DNA from: Pigmentiphaga sp.
Lineage (GTDB): Bacteria > Pseudomonadota > Gammaproteobacteria > Burkholderiales > Burkholderiaceae_B
Assembly: GCA_023228945.1 (NCBI GenBank)
Contig: JALOAI010000027.1
Span: 8,076 to 72,075 of the forward strand
Length of the DNA: 64,000 nt
Direction of reading: 5' to 3'
The notes beneath the pieces were generated by a model. That model worked only from the letters and a program-made list of their open reading frames with translations, was not told the origin of the DNA and searched no databases. Of the stretch, positions 63,765 to 64,000 are shown piece by piece (the stretch's first letter is position 1; each line of letters starts with the position of its first letter). Both the position numbers and the translations under genes were made by a program.

Positions 63765-64000
63765 ATGGCAAAAGGTAAGTTTGAGCGTACCAAACCGCAC
63801 GTGAACGTCGGCACCATCGGCCACGTCGACCACGGCAAGACCACGCTCACGGCAGCGATCACCACCGTTCTGTCCAAGCAGTTCGGCGGCGAGGCTCGTG
63901 ACTACGCGCAGATCGATGCGGCGCCCGAAGAAAAAGCGCGCGGCATCACCATCAACACTTCGCACGTCGAGTACGAAACCGAAACGCGCCACTATGCGCA
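63765..64000 (+). CDS. tuf: Elongation factor Tu, 5' part
   Basis: The frame starts MAKGKFERTKPHVNVGTIGH and continues VDHGKTTLTAAITTVLSKQF with the P-loop GHVDHGKT and RGITINTSHVEYE, then leaves the window. GAAGGAAAAC precedes the ATG. It is the last gene of the str operon. Confidence 0.98.
   Translation, partial: MAKGKFERTKPHVNVGTIGHVDHGKTTLTAAITTVLSKQFGGEARDYAQIDAAPEEKARGITINTSHVEYETETRHYA

Overview
The window is a GC-rich betaproteobacterial chromosome segment, most likely from the Alcaligenaceae (Bordetella, Achromobacter or Pigmentiphaga type). The reasons are Bug-type tripartite tricarboxylate receptors paired with LysR regulators, a tandem glycine riboswitch, a FecI/FecR iron regulon, a nspC polyamine pathway and the canonical str operon (rpsL-rpsG-fusA-tuf) at the right edge. 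The genus is an inference from gene content only.

Layout. 1-3000: a partial SAM methyltransferase, a HicAB pair with a damaged toxin gene, an SDR gene behind a TPP riboswitch, and a ParDE pair whose toxin has lost its middle. 3150-9330: TetR with two VOC proteins and a long operator-like palindrome, DUF72, ArfB, a RIO kinase and an MsbA-like exporter. 9430-13330: a LysR pseudogene, an MFS transporter, an Lgt/TlpA fusion and a tyrosinase lipoprotein. 13550-17330: a polyamine block made of speG, a leader with a small ORF and terminator, an XRE regulator, nspC and carboxynorspermidine dehydrogenase. 17350-23420: a minus-strand operon with an SDR, a divergent phosphoketolase, an MBL RNA-processing protein and an AMP/thymidine phosphorylase. 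23570-34240: AraC/MFS, LysR, DedA-rhodanese, WrbA, catalase, NMO with an extra C-terminal domain, LysR and pyridoxal kinase. 34240-43300: a deletion scar joining a LysR remnant to a signal-less Bug receptor, an amino-acid ABC transporter, a glycine-riboswitch-controlled D-amino-acid dehydrogenase, and an M14-like hydrolase translationally coupled to a Bug receptor, with a LysR gene. 43300-47560: a MarR-controlled hydroxyquinol pathway. 47690-51900: TonB receptor, FecR and FecI with Fur-box-like sites. 52050-56760: DUF1840 and a large Sec-secreted RHS protein with a Tle1-like lipase C-terminus. 56950-64000: argS, a SPOR protein, DsbA and the str operon.

Two themes stand out. First, short internal deletions have damaged several accessory genes (hicA, parE, a GcvA-like LysR, and a LysR/Bug pair), while the antitoxins remain intact. 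Second, RNA-level control is frequent: a TPP riboswitch before an SDR gene, a tandem glycine riboswitch before a D-amino-acid dehydrogenase, and a leader before the nspC operon with a strong Shine-Dalgarno, a 19-codon ORF, an intrinsic terminator and mutually exclusive pairing segments, which looks like an undescribed attenuator.
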